This document shows positions 25,011-33,279 of a DNA stretch of 64,000 bases, in pieces (the stretch's first letter is position 1; each line of letters starts with the position of its first letter). A program made the translations under genes and the position numbers. The DNA comes from Cyanobacteria bacterium UBA3301 (GTDB lineage Bacteria > Cyanobacteriota > Vampirovibrionia > Gastranaerophilales > Gastranaerophilaceae), in NCBI GenBank assembly GCA_002361485.1, contig DESZ01000006.1, forward strand, positions 143,292 to 207,291. The letters are read 5' to 3'. The notes under the pieces are model-generated. The model searched no databases. It saw nothing but the letters and a program-made list of their open reading frames with translations, and was not told where the DNA came from.

Positions 25011-25436
25011 ATGCAAAAATTTACAAAAGCAATAATTATCATGCCTGTTTTAGTGGGAATAAGTTTGATTACGGGTTGTACAAAACCTGATAATGAATTG
25101 ATTACCCCATATTTTCACAAAGGCGTTTATGCAAGTTATTCGGCAAATAAAAAAAGTCAAAATTATTTCTATATTTTTTATGACGAGAATTCCGGTCATA
25201 CAGAAGGAAGTGAGCGCGCAATAGGACTACCGTTTTCTTGTGTGCAGACAAACAAAAGTGTAAAATTTAGATTTGGCGGGATTCGTGAGCCCGAAGAAAT
25301 TTTTAAAATTAAATCCATAAAAAATGAAGTTATTACGGGTTCTTTTGACAATGGAGAGATACTAATATTTACTCCGATTCCAAACGAAAATCCTGAGAGT
25401 TTTGATGCGGCGAAATATACCAAAACTTCCAAGTAA
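25011..25436 (+). CDS. Putative lipoprotein (141 aa)
   Basis: The N-terminus is a lipoprotein signal: M-Q-K-F-T-K, a hydrophobic stretch, then lipobox L-I-T-G-C with Cys23. The mature part (about 118 residues) has alternating short hydrophobic segments suggestive of a small beta-rich domain; no family is recognised. A TATAAT at 24987-24992 and GAGG just before the ATG support expression. Monocistronic. Confidence 0.75.
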   Translation: MQKFTKAIIIMPVLVGISLITGCTKPDNELITPYFHKGVYASYSANKKSQNYFYIFYDENSGHTEGSERAIGLPFSCVQTNKSVKFRFGGIREPEEIFKIKSIKNEVITGSFDNGEILIFTPIPNENPESFDAAKYTKTSK

Positions 25437-25507
25437 ATGTTTTCAACAGTTCAAAATATACACCTATACTTTTAACTCATTTTTACTTGTAAGATATCAT
25501 AATATTG

Positions 25508-25516
25508 TGGTAATAT
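25508..25516 (+). promoter_or_regulatory. Extended -10 promoter for the PAP2 gene
   Basis: TG, G, TAATAT (25511-25516), then 7 nt and the ATG. No Shine-Dalgarno is present. Confidence 0.45.
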
Positions 25517-25523
25517 AGCATGT

Positions 25524-26504
25524 ATGATTGACTGTTTATCAAACCCGAGCTGGTTAAATCCGCAAATAGATTTTTTACTGTTTTTGCAGAATATAAGAAT
25601 TGCGCAACCTGAATTTATTGATAAATTCTTTTTATCAATAACCATATTTGGGGAATTTTGGCTTCCGACTTTGATTTGCGCCATTGTTTATTGGTGTATT
25701 GATTTTAAAGCGGGATTATATTTATTCACTCTTGAAGGGTTCAATTCTGTCATAACGCACTTTCTAAAAATGCTTGCCTGCGTTTATCGTCCTTGGGTTT
25801 TAAGCGACAAAATACATCCGTCAAAACTGGCAGTACCATTTGCTAAAGGCTATTCTTTTCCCAGCGGTCACTCTGCAATGAGTTCTTCGGTTTTGGGCGG
25901 AACAGCATTCATTTTAAGACGAAAACCCATAATTTGTATTCTTTTGATATGTTTAATTTTACTTATCGGCTTTTCAAGATTATGGTTAGGCGTTCACACT
26001 CCGCAAGATGTTGTTTGCGGATTGCTAATCGGTCTGGCTTCAATATTTATTGTAGACAGAATTATTAACTATGCAGAAAAGAGGCAAAACAGATATCTAA
26101 TCTTAGCGTTCATATTAAACATCACGGTTGCGTTGATACTCTTATATATATGCCGTTTTAACACATACAGAACCGATTATGTTTCGGGCGAATTATTGGT
26201 TAATCCGGCTAAGTCTATATATTCAACGGTTGTAATATACGGATACCTTTTGGGATTGCTTAACGGAGCATTTTTATGCCGAAGATTCTTCCCATTTGAC
26301 CCGCATAAAACCACCATCAAAAATCGTATTACAATAGGTATTATCGGAAGCATTTTCATTGTTGCCGGACTAAAAAATATTGTCGGATACATTATTATGA
26401 ACGAACTTCCAACAAAAATCGTATTCCTCGCAATGTTTATTACAGGGCTTTTTATAACTCTTTTATATCCGATAATCTTTAAAAGCATTGATAAAAATTT
26501 ATAA
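25524..26504 (+). CDS. PAP2-family membrane phosphatase
   Basis: A 326-residue protein with about eight hydrophobic segments. The three acid-phosphatase motifs are present: K-M-L-A-C-V-Y-R-P (a variant of K-x6-R-P, about 88-97), P-S-G-H-S-A (about 113-118) and S-R-L-W-L-G-V-H-T-P-Q-D (about 150-161). PAP2 enzymes dephosphorylate phosphatidate, undecaprenyl pyrophosphate or related lipids. The extra C-terminal membrane half (about 180-326) is longer than in the minimal enzyme. The next gene starts 3 nt later. Confidence 0.88.
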   Translation: MIDCLSNPSWLNPQIDFLLFLQNIRIAQPEFIDKFFLSITIFGEFWLPTLICAIVYWCIDFKAGLYLFTLEGFNSVITHFLKMLACVYRPWVLSDKIHPSKLAVPFAKGYSFPSGHSAMSSSVLGGTAFILRRKPIICILLICLILLIGFSRLWLGVHTPQDVVCGLLIGLASIFIVDRIINYAEKRQNRYLILAFILNITVALILLYICRFNTYRTDYVSGELLVNPAKSIYSTVVIYGYLLGLLNGAFLCRRFFPFDPHKTTIKNRITIGIIGSIFIVAGLKNIVGYIIMNELPTKIVFLAMFITGLFITLLYPIIFKSIDKNL

Positions 26505-26507
26505 AAC

Positions 26508-27014
26508 ATGAACATAAAAAAAACAATAATATTCTTTTTAATATGTATATTAATAGCAATGCCTGCATACGCTGACGTTATCTGGCCTTCACTATATATT
26601 ACGCAAGGAATGTTGAGCCTTAAAGTAATTATTTTGGGGTTAATTGCGGAATTATTTTTTGTAAAATATTTTGCAAAACTCAATTGGAAAAAAGCATCTA
26701 TTATTACTATTTTAATGAACTTAATTACAACAATTTTAGGAATTATACTAATCCCGCTATCAGGTTTAGGTGCGGAATTTGTATTTGATTTTGTATTTCA
26801 TGCTTATGATAAATTCGGTATCGGGACCTTCCATTGGAGTCATTGGCTTGTTTCGTATTTACTTGTAATAATTATAAATACAATTATTGAAGGTTTGTTT
26901 ATAAAATTAACCCTTAAACAGAAATTTAAGCAAACATTTTGGTGGCTTTTTACAGCCAACGGAATAAGCGTTCTTTTTTGCTTTATATTCTACATTATTA
27001 ACCTTGGGAAATAA
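26508..27014 (+). CDS. Multi-pass membrane protein (168 aa), unknown
   Basis: It begins with a signal-like segment (M-N-I-K-K-T-I-I-F-F ... M-P-A-Y-A-D, about 1-23), then four further hydrophobic segments at about 36-52, 62-80, 108-126 and 143-163. No family is recognised. It starts 3 nt after the PAP2 gene, so it is translated from the same message and may work with it in the envelope. Confidence 0.75.
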   Translation: MNIKKTIIFFLICILIAMPAYADVIWPSLYITQGMLSLKVIILGLIAELFFVKYFAKLNWKKASIITILMNLITTILGIILIPLSGLGAEFVFDFVFHAYDKFGIGTFHWSHWLVSYLLVIIINTIIEGLFIKLTLKQKFKQTFWWLFTANGISVLFCFIFYIINLGK

Positions 27015-27029
27015 CTTGGATTAAAATAA

Positions 27030-27782
27030 CTATGCCATATACTTATCCAAGTTTATAACGCCGTACATTGAAGCATTTGACGCATTATAAGTAACCGATT
27101 TTACCGCATTTCCCGAGTTTCCGCTTATTGTTTCTATTTTACCGTCATGAACGCTTTTTACAATAGCAACATGATGTTTGCTTGGTCCCTTGCCAGACAT
27201 TATCAAAATATCACCAGGTTTTATATTTTGCTGCGCCCACTCAGCTCGCGATGAAGACGGAAATTTGTGATAACATCCCAATTTATCAGCATTATCTTTC
27301 AATACTATCGGAGAAGATGTGTTCAGAGAGGACGGGAATTTTGAGCCCATAACCTGCTTATAAACGCTTACAGTAAAATCACAGCACCATCCCCAATTTG
27401 TTTTAACGCTTCCGTCAGGATTCTTTGGAGAGAACAAACGATTTCCGTCATAATCACTTTTTACCCAGCTATAACTCTGAGCTTTGCTGACTATTGAACT
27501 TTTTGTTCCCGTTACCCCTGAACCGGTTCTTGTAAAGGTATCACCGGATGAGGATCCCTCTGATGGAGTTGATGTAAAATTAAATGTCGGAAGCGTAAAA
27601 TTAAATGTTGGCATCTGAAATGTCGGCATTGAAAATACAGGCATTGCCACAGGAGAAAAATTAAAGTTAAAAAACGGATTAAAAGCACACATATTATAAT
27701 TCATCATATACGAAGAAGCGGAAGCACCAAAAGGATTTACCGCGCCAAAAGAGCCTAAATTTATTCCCCAATTTATACTCAT
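27030..27782 (-). CDS. CHAP-like cysteine amidase with Phe-rich N-terminus
   Basis: A 250-residue protein. The N-terminal 80 residues are rich in Phe, Asn, Pro and Met, with tandem units (M-P-T-F-Q, M-P-T-F-N-F-T, L-P-T-F-N-F-T). A Ser/Gly linker (about 78-95) leads to a C-terminal domain (about 100-250) with CHAP features: W-G-W-C-C-D-F-T-V (Cys), P-G-D-I-L-I-M-S-G, and H-H-V-A-I-V followed by T-I-S-G-N-S-G (His and Asn). CHAP domains cut peptidoglycan cross-bridges. No signal peptide is visible. An AGGAG site precedes the ATG. Confidence 0.72.
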   Translation of the reverse strand: MSINWGINLGSFGAVNPFGASASSYMMNYNMCAFNPFFNFNFSPVAMPVFSMPTFQMPTFNFTLPTFNFTSTPSEGSSSGDTFTRTGSGVTGTKSSIVSKAQSYSWVKSDYDGNRLFSPKNPDGSVKTNWGWCCDFTVSVYKQVMGSKFPSSLNTSSPIVLKDNADKLGCYHKFPSSSRAEWAQQNIKPGDILIMSGKGPSKHHVAIVKSVHDGKIETISGNSGNAVKSVTYNASNASMYGVINLDKYMA

Positions 27783-27865
27783 AATTTTTCTCCTATGTAT
27801 ATATAAAGTATATTTTTTATATAAAATTGCTATATAAATAAAAATTATTAAATTTTGTTAAAGAA

Positions 27866-28369
27866 ATGGCAAATAAACAATATCACAGTTTTTATAATGA
27901 CAAAGGATTTTCACAAAATATGACATATAGAATAAATCATGAACTTCGAAATATAATTCAAAACGCATATTCAACCAGAGCTTTAATCGATAGTCAGGGA
28001 ACAATAGATAAATATGAACTAAATAAATATGCGGAATTTCTAAACTCTGTCAAAGATTGCCCTACCAGATATGCGATAATTAAAAGGAATTGTTATGACA
28101 AAGCTATTGCAAATTATCCATGCGATTTTATCCGAAATCTCAGATACATTGACAGAAACCCTGAAATAAAAAATATAAAAAGATATATCAATGAAAAATT
28201 TATAACTGATTATCCCAAAACAAAATTCATACGCAAATACATAATAAATAAAGAAAGAATAAGCCTTGCCTGCATTACAGACAAAAAAGGTTATGGCATA
28301 GGCGCAAAACTAAATATTTACACAGACAAACTTATATCAAAATTTTTCAATATGAAATTCAAAATTTAA
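27866..28369 (+). CDS. Hypothetical basic protein (167 aa)
   Basis: No family recognised. It is rich in Asn, Tyr, Lys and Arg and predicted largely helical; no signal or membrane segment. The start has no strong Shine-Dalgarno (AAAG only). Its last 4 nt overlap the end of the convergent 61-residue gene. Codon use resembles the neighbours. Confidence 0.6.
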   Translation: MANKQYHSFYNDKGFSQNMTYRINHELRNIIQNAYSTRALIDSQGTIDKYELNKYAEFLNSVKDCPTRYAIIKRNCYDKAIANYPCDFIRNLRYIDRNPEIKNIKRYINEKFITDYPKTKFIRKYIINKERISLACITDKKGYGIGAKLNIYTDKLISKFFNMKFKI

Positions 28370-28551
28370 TAACTCGGTCTGCGCATTAATTCTGATATGC
28401 GTAATTCCTGAGGTTTATGCTTTTTAACCCTGCGATTATTTGGGTGTCTTATTTCGGCATCACGCTGTTTATACTCACTTAAACCGACTTTAAAGGTATT
28501 ATTTTCTTTTCCCATAAATATTTCTTGCAAAATAGATATTATATCGCCCAT
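28366..28551 (-). CDS. Small hypothetical protein (61 aa)
   Basis: A short protein with a hydrophobic N-terminal helix (M-G-D-I-I-S-I-L-Q-E-I-F) and a strongly basic tail (R-R-V-K-K-H-K-P, R-R-P-S-Y). A good AAGGAG lies 10 nt before the ATG, which supports it as real despite its size. Function unknown. Confidence 0.6.
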   Translation of the reverse strand: MGDIISILQEIFMGKENNTFKVGLSEYKQRDAEIRHPNNRRVKKHKPQELRISELMRRPSY

Positions 28552-28641
28552 AGTATTTTCTCCTTAAATCATATTAAATTACCCAAAAATATTCGATAAC
28601 ATACATTTAAATGATTTTTTCAATTAAATTCATATTCTTTA

Positions 28642-28650
28642 TGCTATATT
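28642..28650 (+). promoter_or_regulatory. Extended -10 promoter with leaderless mini-ORF
   Basis: TG, C, TATATT (28645-28650), then TTTATT (6 nt) and an ATG at 28657 that opens a 9-codon ORF. Confidence 0.5.
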
Positions 28651-28656
28651 TTTATT

Positions 28657-28686
28657 ATGAAATTGGCAGGTGCAAAATTTGAATAA
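28657..28686 (+). CDS. Possible 9-residue leader peptide (MKLAGAKFE)
   Basis: ATG at 28657 opens nine codons ending TAA at 28684-28686. The start is 6 nt after the extended -10 and would be the first codon of the mRNA. The mini-ORF overlaps the TTG start (28679) of the next gene, so its termination could deliver ribosomes to that start. Confidence 0.4.
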   Translation: MKLAGAKFE

Positions 28687-29389
28687 CACTTATTATGAAA
28701 CTTTAGATGAAAATTTTAAACAAGCATTGAAATTTTACGAAACAAATTATTCCCATCAACAACTGATTGACATGCTTAAACACGGTAATGTTGTGCAAAA
28801 ACAAATAGCAGCACTTAGACTTGATGCTATAACATCAAAGAGCGATGCAAAAATCTTAACTGATAACTTGACAGGACAAGATGGAAAAATAAGAGAAGCG
28901 GTATCTTTAAAATTGAAAGAATTTATGGCAGACTCCACACTTATAAAATATTTTAAAGACACCGACTGCTACAAAAAATTTTTAGACGCGATTATTGATA
29001 TTAATGGGAATATCTGCAGAAACATTATCTCTGCTGTATCAAATTTAAAAAATGACGAGAATTTCTGTTCGATTTTTTGCCCAAAATTATTAAATTTAAC
29101 ATCAAAACTCACCGATACAGTTTCACAATTCGATTTTTCTGACGGGAAATACAAAGTCAACAAAGAAGCGTTCAAATTGTATTGGTGTTTAGAAACAATT
29201 TATGTCTTTTTTGACTGTTTTAATATTGAAGAACTTAAACCGATTTTAATGAAAACCAAAAATATAGGTGAATACACAATAAGAGAAAAAACCGCAAAAA
29301 TTTTAACAAATAATTTTGAGGATAAAGATTTATCACAAATAAAAGCAGAATTAAAAAACGATTCAAATTATTATGTGCGAAGATTTTAG
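28679..29389 (+). CDS. HEAT-like repeat protein (236 aa), unknown role
   Basis: An all-helical protein. The part at about 20-80 has HEAT-type helix pairs: L-I-D-M-L-K-H-G-N-V-V-Q-K-Q-I-A-A-L-R-L-D and I-R-E-A-V-S-L-K-L-K-E-F. The C-terminus has a similar unit (I-G-E-Y-T-I-R-E-K-T-A-K-I-L). I chose TTG 28679, since AGGTG sits 7-8 nt upstream; GTG 28670 is an alternative adding three residues. HEAT proteins act as scaffolds; nothing here names a partner. It converges on flhA with 6 nt between them. Confidence 0.7.
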   Translation: MNNTYYETLDENFKQALKFYETNYSHQQLIDMLKHGNVVQKQIAALRLDAITSKSDAKILTDNLTGQDGKIREAVSLKLKEFMADSTLIKYFKDTDCYKKFLDAIIDINGNICRNIISAVSNLKNDENFCSIFCPKLLNLTSKLTDTVSQFDFSDGKYKVNKEAFKLYWCLETIYVFFDCFNIEELKPILMKTKNIGEYTIREKTAKILTNNFEDKDLSQIKAELKNDSNYYVRRF

Positions 29390-29395
29390 AATCTG

Positions 29396-31504
29396 TTACT
29401 CCTGCATATAAACTTCGCCGATTGTATCTATGGCTTCAACTTTAATATCAGTTATAAGTTCGGAGTATGAAATAACAACAATAGTCGGAATATGACGTTC
29501 AAGTAATTGATACAATGGCAACCTAATTCTTGGAGAACACAATACAACAGGCTGCCTTCCGCAGGTTTGATGTGCGCGCATCAAAGTTGTTGCGGTTGTT
29601 TCAATAAGCTCTTGAACTTGTACGGGATTTAATAAAAACATTGTTCCCAATTCCGTTCTTTGACAGCTGTCATCCAAGACTTTTTCCCACTCAGGCGAAA
29701 GGGTAAGAGCATATAAAACTTTATCTTCCTGAACATTTGACAAACAAATTTGACGCCCTAATGCAGCTCTCAAACGTTCCGATAAGATATCCGGCTCTTT
29801 TGAAAATCTCGCATAATCGCACAATCTTTCAAACACAAATATAATGTCTTTTATTGAAACTTTTTCTCGAATTAAGTTAACAAATATTTTTCTTAAATCG
29901 CTTGTCGAAATGATAGTCGGAACAAGGTCATTAACCAAAGTAGGGTCTTGGGAACGAACGAGTTCCATAAGTTTAAGTACATCTGTTTTCGTCATTACTT
30001 CATCAACATGTTTTCTTACACATTCCTGAAGATGTGTTACAATAACATCTGTTGCATCAACAGCCGTAACAAGACGTGCTGATTTTGCATCATCCTGATT
30101 TATCCAATAAGCCTGCGTTTGATATGTCGGGTCAATACCAATAATCGCATCATCTGGAACTTCTTTTTTCATAGAATCCCACTGATCTGCAATTACCATA
30201 TATTTACCCGGATATACATAACCCGTAGCAACGGTATTACCGCGAATAAGTATCATATACTCATTCGCATCCAATGCAGAAGAATCCATAATACGAATAT
30301 TCGGCAATATATACCCAAGTTCATCCGTTACCCTTTGACGAAGTGCGGCGATTTTAGCAAGCAATTGACCTTCCTGATCAGGGTCTGCAATGACCAACAA
30401 ATTAGAACCGACTTGCAAACTCAAAATATCAACACCCAAACGTTCATACATCCTGTTCGGGTTGACAAGATCCTGCATATTCTGTTTAACATTTTCCAAT
30501 TGTCCCAATTGTGATTGAACATCAGCATTGATAAGAACTTGAAATCCTGCAACAAATATTATGACTGAAAAAATGATAAACGGAAGACTTGGAAGCCCTG
30601 TTCCCTCCCAAAACCATGTTTTCCCTGTAAGTCCGAGGAAAAACAAGAAAATAGAAGCAAAAAACAAAGCATAAGGTTTACTTGTAATTTGCGTTGCGAC
30701 ATCACCGCCTAATGATGAGCTTTTAGCGGATGCACGAGTCATAAATACACCTGCCGCAATAGACATCAATAAAGACGGGACCTGAGAACAAAGGCCATCA
30801 CCGATTGTTAATTGTGTATATTTACCAACAGCATCAGCTATAGGCATTTGCTGCATCAAACATCCGATTGCCAACCCGCCTATAATGTTGACAAGAGTAA
30901 TAATTATACCTGCAATGGTATCCCCTTTAACAAACTTCATAGCACCGTCCATAGAACCCATGAGGTTAGATTCTCTTGATAAATCATCACGGCGCTTTGT
31001 TGCTTCTTCCGGCGATATCAAACCCGCGTTAAAATCAGCATCAATAGTCATCTGTTTACCGGGCATAGCATCCAATGCAAAACGTGCGGAAACTTCCGCA
31101 ATACGTTCGGCACCCTTTGTGATAACCATAAACTGTACAATGGTAATAATTAAAAAGATTACACCCCCAACTATCATATTACCGCCCGTAACAAATTCTC
31201 CAAAAGCTTGAATAACTTCACCCGCCTGCCCTTTAGCAAGGATTAATCTTGTTGAACCTATAGAAAGACAAAGCCTAAACATTGTTCCTACAAGAATAAT
31301 TGACGGAAATGATGATAATTCCAAAGTTTTTTGTACATACAAGGCAAACATCAAAAGCACAATACCAAGTGTAATATTTAAACAAATACAAATGTTAATT
31401 ACCCAGGTCGGAAGTTCTACAAGCAATATAACAATAAGGAACAGTACGAATACTGCCATTAAAATTTCACTTATTGGATTTGTTTGTCCTTCCGGTGCTG
31501 CCAT
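29396..31504 (-). CDS. flhA: Flagellar export gate protein FlhA
   Basis: A 702-residue FHIPEP-family protein of the flagellar type III export gate. The N-terminal half has about eight membrane helices and the conserved F-R-L-x-L-S-I-x-S-T-R-L-I-L (near 82-95) and A-R-F-A-L-D-A-M-P-G-K-Q-M-x-I-D-A-D-x-x-A-G motif. The C-terminal cytoplasmic domain (about 360-702) binds export chaperones. Neighbours fliH, fliF and fliE favour FlhA over an injectisome SctV. It overlaps fliH by one base. flhB is not in the window. Confidence 0.94.
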   Translation of the reverse strand: MAAPEGQTNPISEILMAVFVLFLIVILLVELPTWVINICICLNITLGIVLLMFALYVQKTLELSSFPSIILVGTMFRLCLSIGSTRLILAKGQAGEVIQAFGEFVTGGNMIVGGVIFLIITIVQFMVITKGAERIAEVSARFALDAMPGKQMTIDADFNAGLISPEEATKRRDDLSRESNLMGSMDGAMKFVKGDTIAGIIITLVNIIGGLAIGCLMQQMPIADAVGKYTQLTIGDGLCSQVPSLLMSIAAGVFMTRASAKSSSLGGDVATQITSKPYALFFASIFLFFLGLTGKTWFWEGTGLPSLPFIIFSVIIFVAGFQVLINADVQSQLGQLENVKQNMQDLVNPNRMYERLGVDILSLQVGSNLLVIADPDQEGQLLAKIAALRQRVTDELGYILPNIRIMDSSALDANEYMILIRGNTVATGYVYPGKYMVIADQWDSMKKEVPDDAIIGIDPTYQTQAYWINQDDAKSARLVTAVDATDVIVTHLQECVRKHVDEVMTKTDVLKLMELVRSQDPTLVNDLVPTIISTSDLRKIFVNLIREKVSIKDIIFVFERLCDYARFSKEPDILSERLRAALGRQICLSNVQEDKVLYALTLSPEWEKVLDDSCQRTELGTMFLLNPVQVQELIETTATTLMRAHQTCGRQPVVLCSPRIRLPLYQLLERHIPTIVVISYSELITDIKVEAIDTIGEVYMQE

Positions 31505-32232
31505 TACAATTCCTTCAATACTTCTGTTATAATATCAAGCTGAGTTTCAATCGTTGCATCAATTACGCCGTTTGTTGTCGTTACAAGACATCCGCCCTCC
31601 ATTGTATTTTCATCCGGCATAATTATCACTTTTGCCTCTAAACCCGCATTGGAAACTTCTTCAGGAACACGCTGCTTTAACAACGCTGCCTGCGACGGGT
31701 TTACTTTAAGCATAATCTTTGCTTCCTCTTTTGATAACCCTTTCAATATTTCTCTTATATTATCAAGGATTATATCAGGATTTTCTGCCACTTCTTTTTT
31801 AATGATTTTTTTTGCAATATCAAAGCTGATTTCCAAAACATCAGGAGCAATTGAATCATATACATCCTGTTTTGCAGTGAAAAACACCCCTAAAGCGTCT
31901 CTTATTTCCTGTAAATCACTTTTAGCGGCCTCTAAGCCCTCCTGATAGCCTTCCTTTGCTGCAGTTTCTCTGATAGATTCAGCTTCTTCTCTTGCTCGAG
32001 AAATTAAATTCCTGTCATCAATTCTGCGAAAGCCGCGTCTTCTATCCCCTCTGCGCCTCTCCTGCCGCTGTTTGAAATCAATATTATCCAAATCAAATAA
32101 GTCGATTTCCTCTTCTTCAGGCTCGACTTGATTCGTAACTTCTTGTACGGACTCCTCTTCTTGCGCCGAAAGTTCTTGTTCCTGTTGAACCTCCGCCCCA
32201 TGAATGTTTATATTTTTCTTTTTTATTATCAT
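31504..32232 (-). CDS. fliH: Flagellar assembly protein FliH
   Basis: A 242-residue protein. The N-terminal 65 residues are acidic and Glu/Gln-rich; then R-R-x-D-R-R-R (about 60-70), a coiled-coil A-R-E-E-A-E-S-I-R-E-T-A-A-K-E-G-Y-Q-E-G-L (about 80-105), and the C-terminal FliH/YscL domain (about 120-242) with I-A-K-K-I-I-K-K-E-V and L-K-V-N-P-S. FliH holds the ATPase FliI at the export gate; fliI, which normally follows, is absent here. It starts 13 nt after the FliG-like gene. Confidence 0.88.
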   Translation of the reverse strand: MIIKKKNINIHGAEVQQEQELSAQEEESVQEVTNQVEPEEEEIDLFDLDNIDFKQRQERRRGDRRRGFRRIDDRNLISRAREEAESIRETAAKEGYQEGLEAAKSDLQEIRDALGVFFTAKQDVYDSIAPDVLEISFDIAKKIIKKEVAENPDIILDNIREILKGLSKEEAKIMLKVNPSQAALLKQRVPEEVSNAGLEAKVIIMPDENTMEGGCLVTTTNGVIDATIETQLDIITEVLKEL

Positions 32233-32244
32233 GATACAACATTA

Positions 32245-33279
32245 TTATACAATACTTTGCAAGTGTGAGGCAACAATACTTGCAACTTTTGGAGGCATCT
32301 TTTCATAAAATTTATCTTCCAATGCCGAAAAGACCAATCGTTTTACCCCTATGCGCTCTTTTATTAATAACCGTTCCAATTCCTGCTCTGAATATTGCGC
32401 TGCAAACTCTTTAATTTTTTTAACAACTTTGTCAGGAATAACGTCAGTACTGCTCGGAAGATGCATTTTTATCTCATACAAACAGCGCATTGTATTTTGC
32501 GCACCGACTTTTTTCTCTAAGTCAGGTACTTGCATATATTTTACAACGGCTTCAGCATCATCATCGTCAAATTTATTCAATATAGTTTGTACTCTGTCGC
32601 GATTCATTCTGTTGAACAACATTGCAACAGTAGCCAATTTTAAAGATTTTGAACCAACCTTATTAGGATCTTCGGCAGGCTGAGTAACAGCACCTCCTTC
32701 GACAGGCTGTACGGGATTTTGAGCACCTTCAGGAAGATTTTGAGCATCTTGCTCTTGCTGTGCTTGCGCCTGTGCCTGTTCTTGCATTTCCTGCGCCATC
32801 TTGTTCATATTAGATTGAGATGCCGCAAATTCCATTAAACCTTCATCTATTATGCCTTTATCTTTTAATTCGGTTATTGCTTCGACATAAGTTTTGTTTA
32901 CATGGTGCTCAATAAGCTCAATAATTTTATCTGTCGGAAGGCCTTGAGCAAAGGTTTGCTTAGCAATTTCAAAAATTGTATATGCGATTCTTTGCATTAT
33001 AGAATCCCAATACTGTCTCGGAATTCCCGAACGGATAATATCTACAGATTTATGAAAAGACCATTCTGCGATAATTTGAGTAATGTAAGTAGATTGTTCA
33101 GCATCAAAATTAAGGCTTTTATCCTCAGCAAGCGTTTTCCCTGCCATCATTGAAAAATTGCCGAGAGTATTTATTACATATTGTTTTTGCTCGTCATTAA
33201 ACTCTTGCGGAACAAGTTCTTGCGCTTGCATTGCTAAATTTTGAGCAAAACCTTCATAGTCAAAATCTTTTGCAGCCAT
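32245..33279 (-). CDS. fliG: FliG-position flagellar rotor protein, highly divergent
   Basis: A 344-residue protein between fliF and fliH, where fliG is expected. Residues about 205-270 (L-K-L-A-T-V-A-M-L-F-N-R-M-N-R-D-R-V-Q-T-I-L) resemble FliG armadillo-like helices. Residues about 300-344 (E-L-E-R-L-L-I-K, K-F-Y-E-K-M-P-P-K-V-A-S-I-V-A-S-H-L) resemble the C-terminal region. A long Gln/Ala-rich linker lies at about 160-205. The usual central E-H-P-Q motif and the charged torque-helix pattern are not evident, so the assignment rests mainly on gene order. It overlaps fliF by one base. Confidence 0.6.
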   Translation of the reverse strand: MAAKDFDYEGFAQNLAMQAQELVPQEFNDEQKQYVINTLGNFSMMAGKTLAEDKSLNFDAEQSTYITQIIAEWSFHKSVDIIRSGIPRQYWDSIMQRIAYTIFEIAKQTFAQGLPTDKIIELIEHHVNKTYVEAITELKDKGIIDEGLMEFAASQSNMNKMAQEMQEQAQAQAQQEQDAQNLPEGAQNPVQPVEGGAVTQPAEDPNKVGSKSLKLATVAMLFNRMNRDRVQTILNKFDDDDAEAVVKYMQVPDLEKKVGAQNTMRCLYEIKMHLPSSTDVIPDKVVKKIKEFAAQYSEQELERLLIKERIGVKRLVFSALEDKFYEKMPPKVASIVASHLQSIV

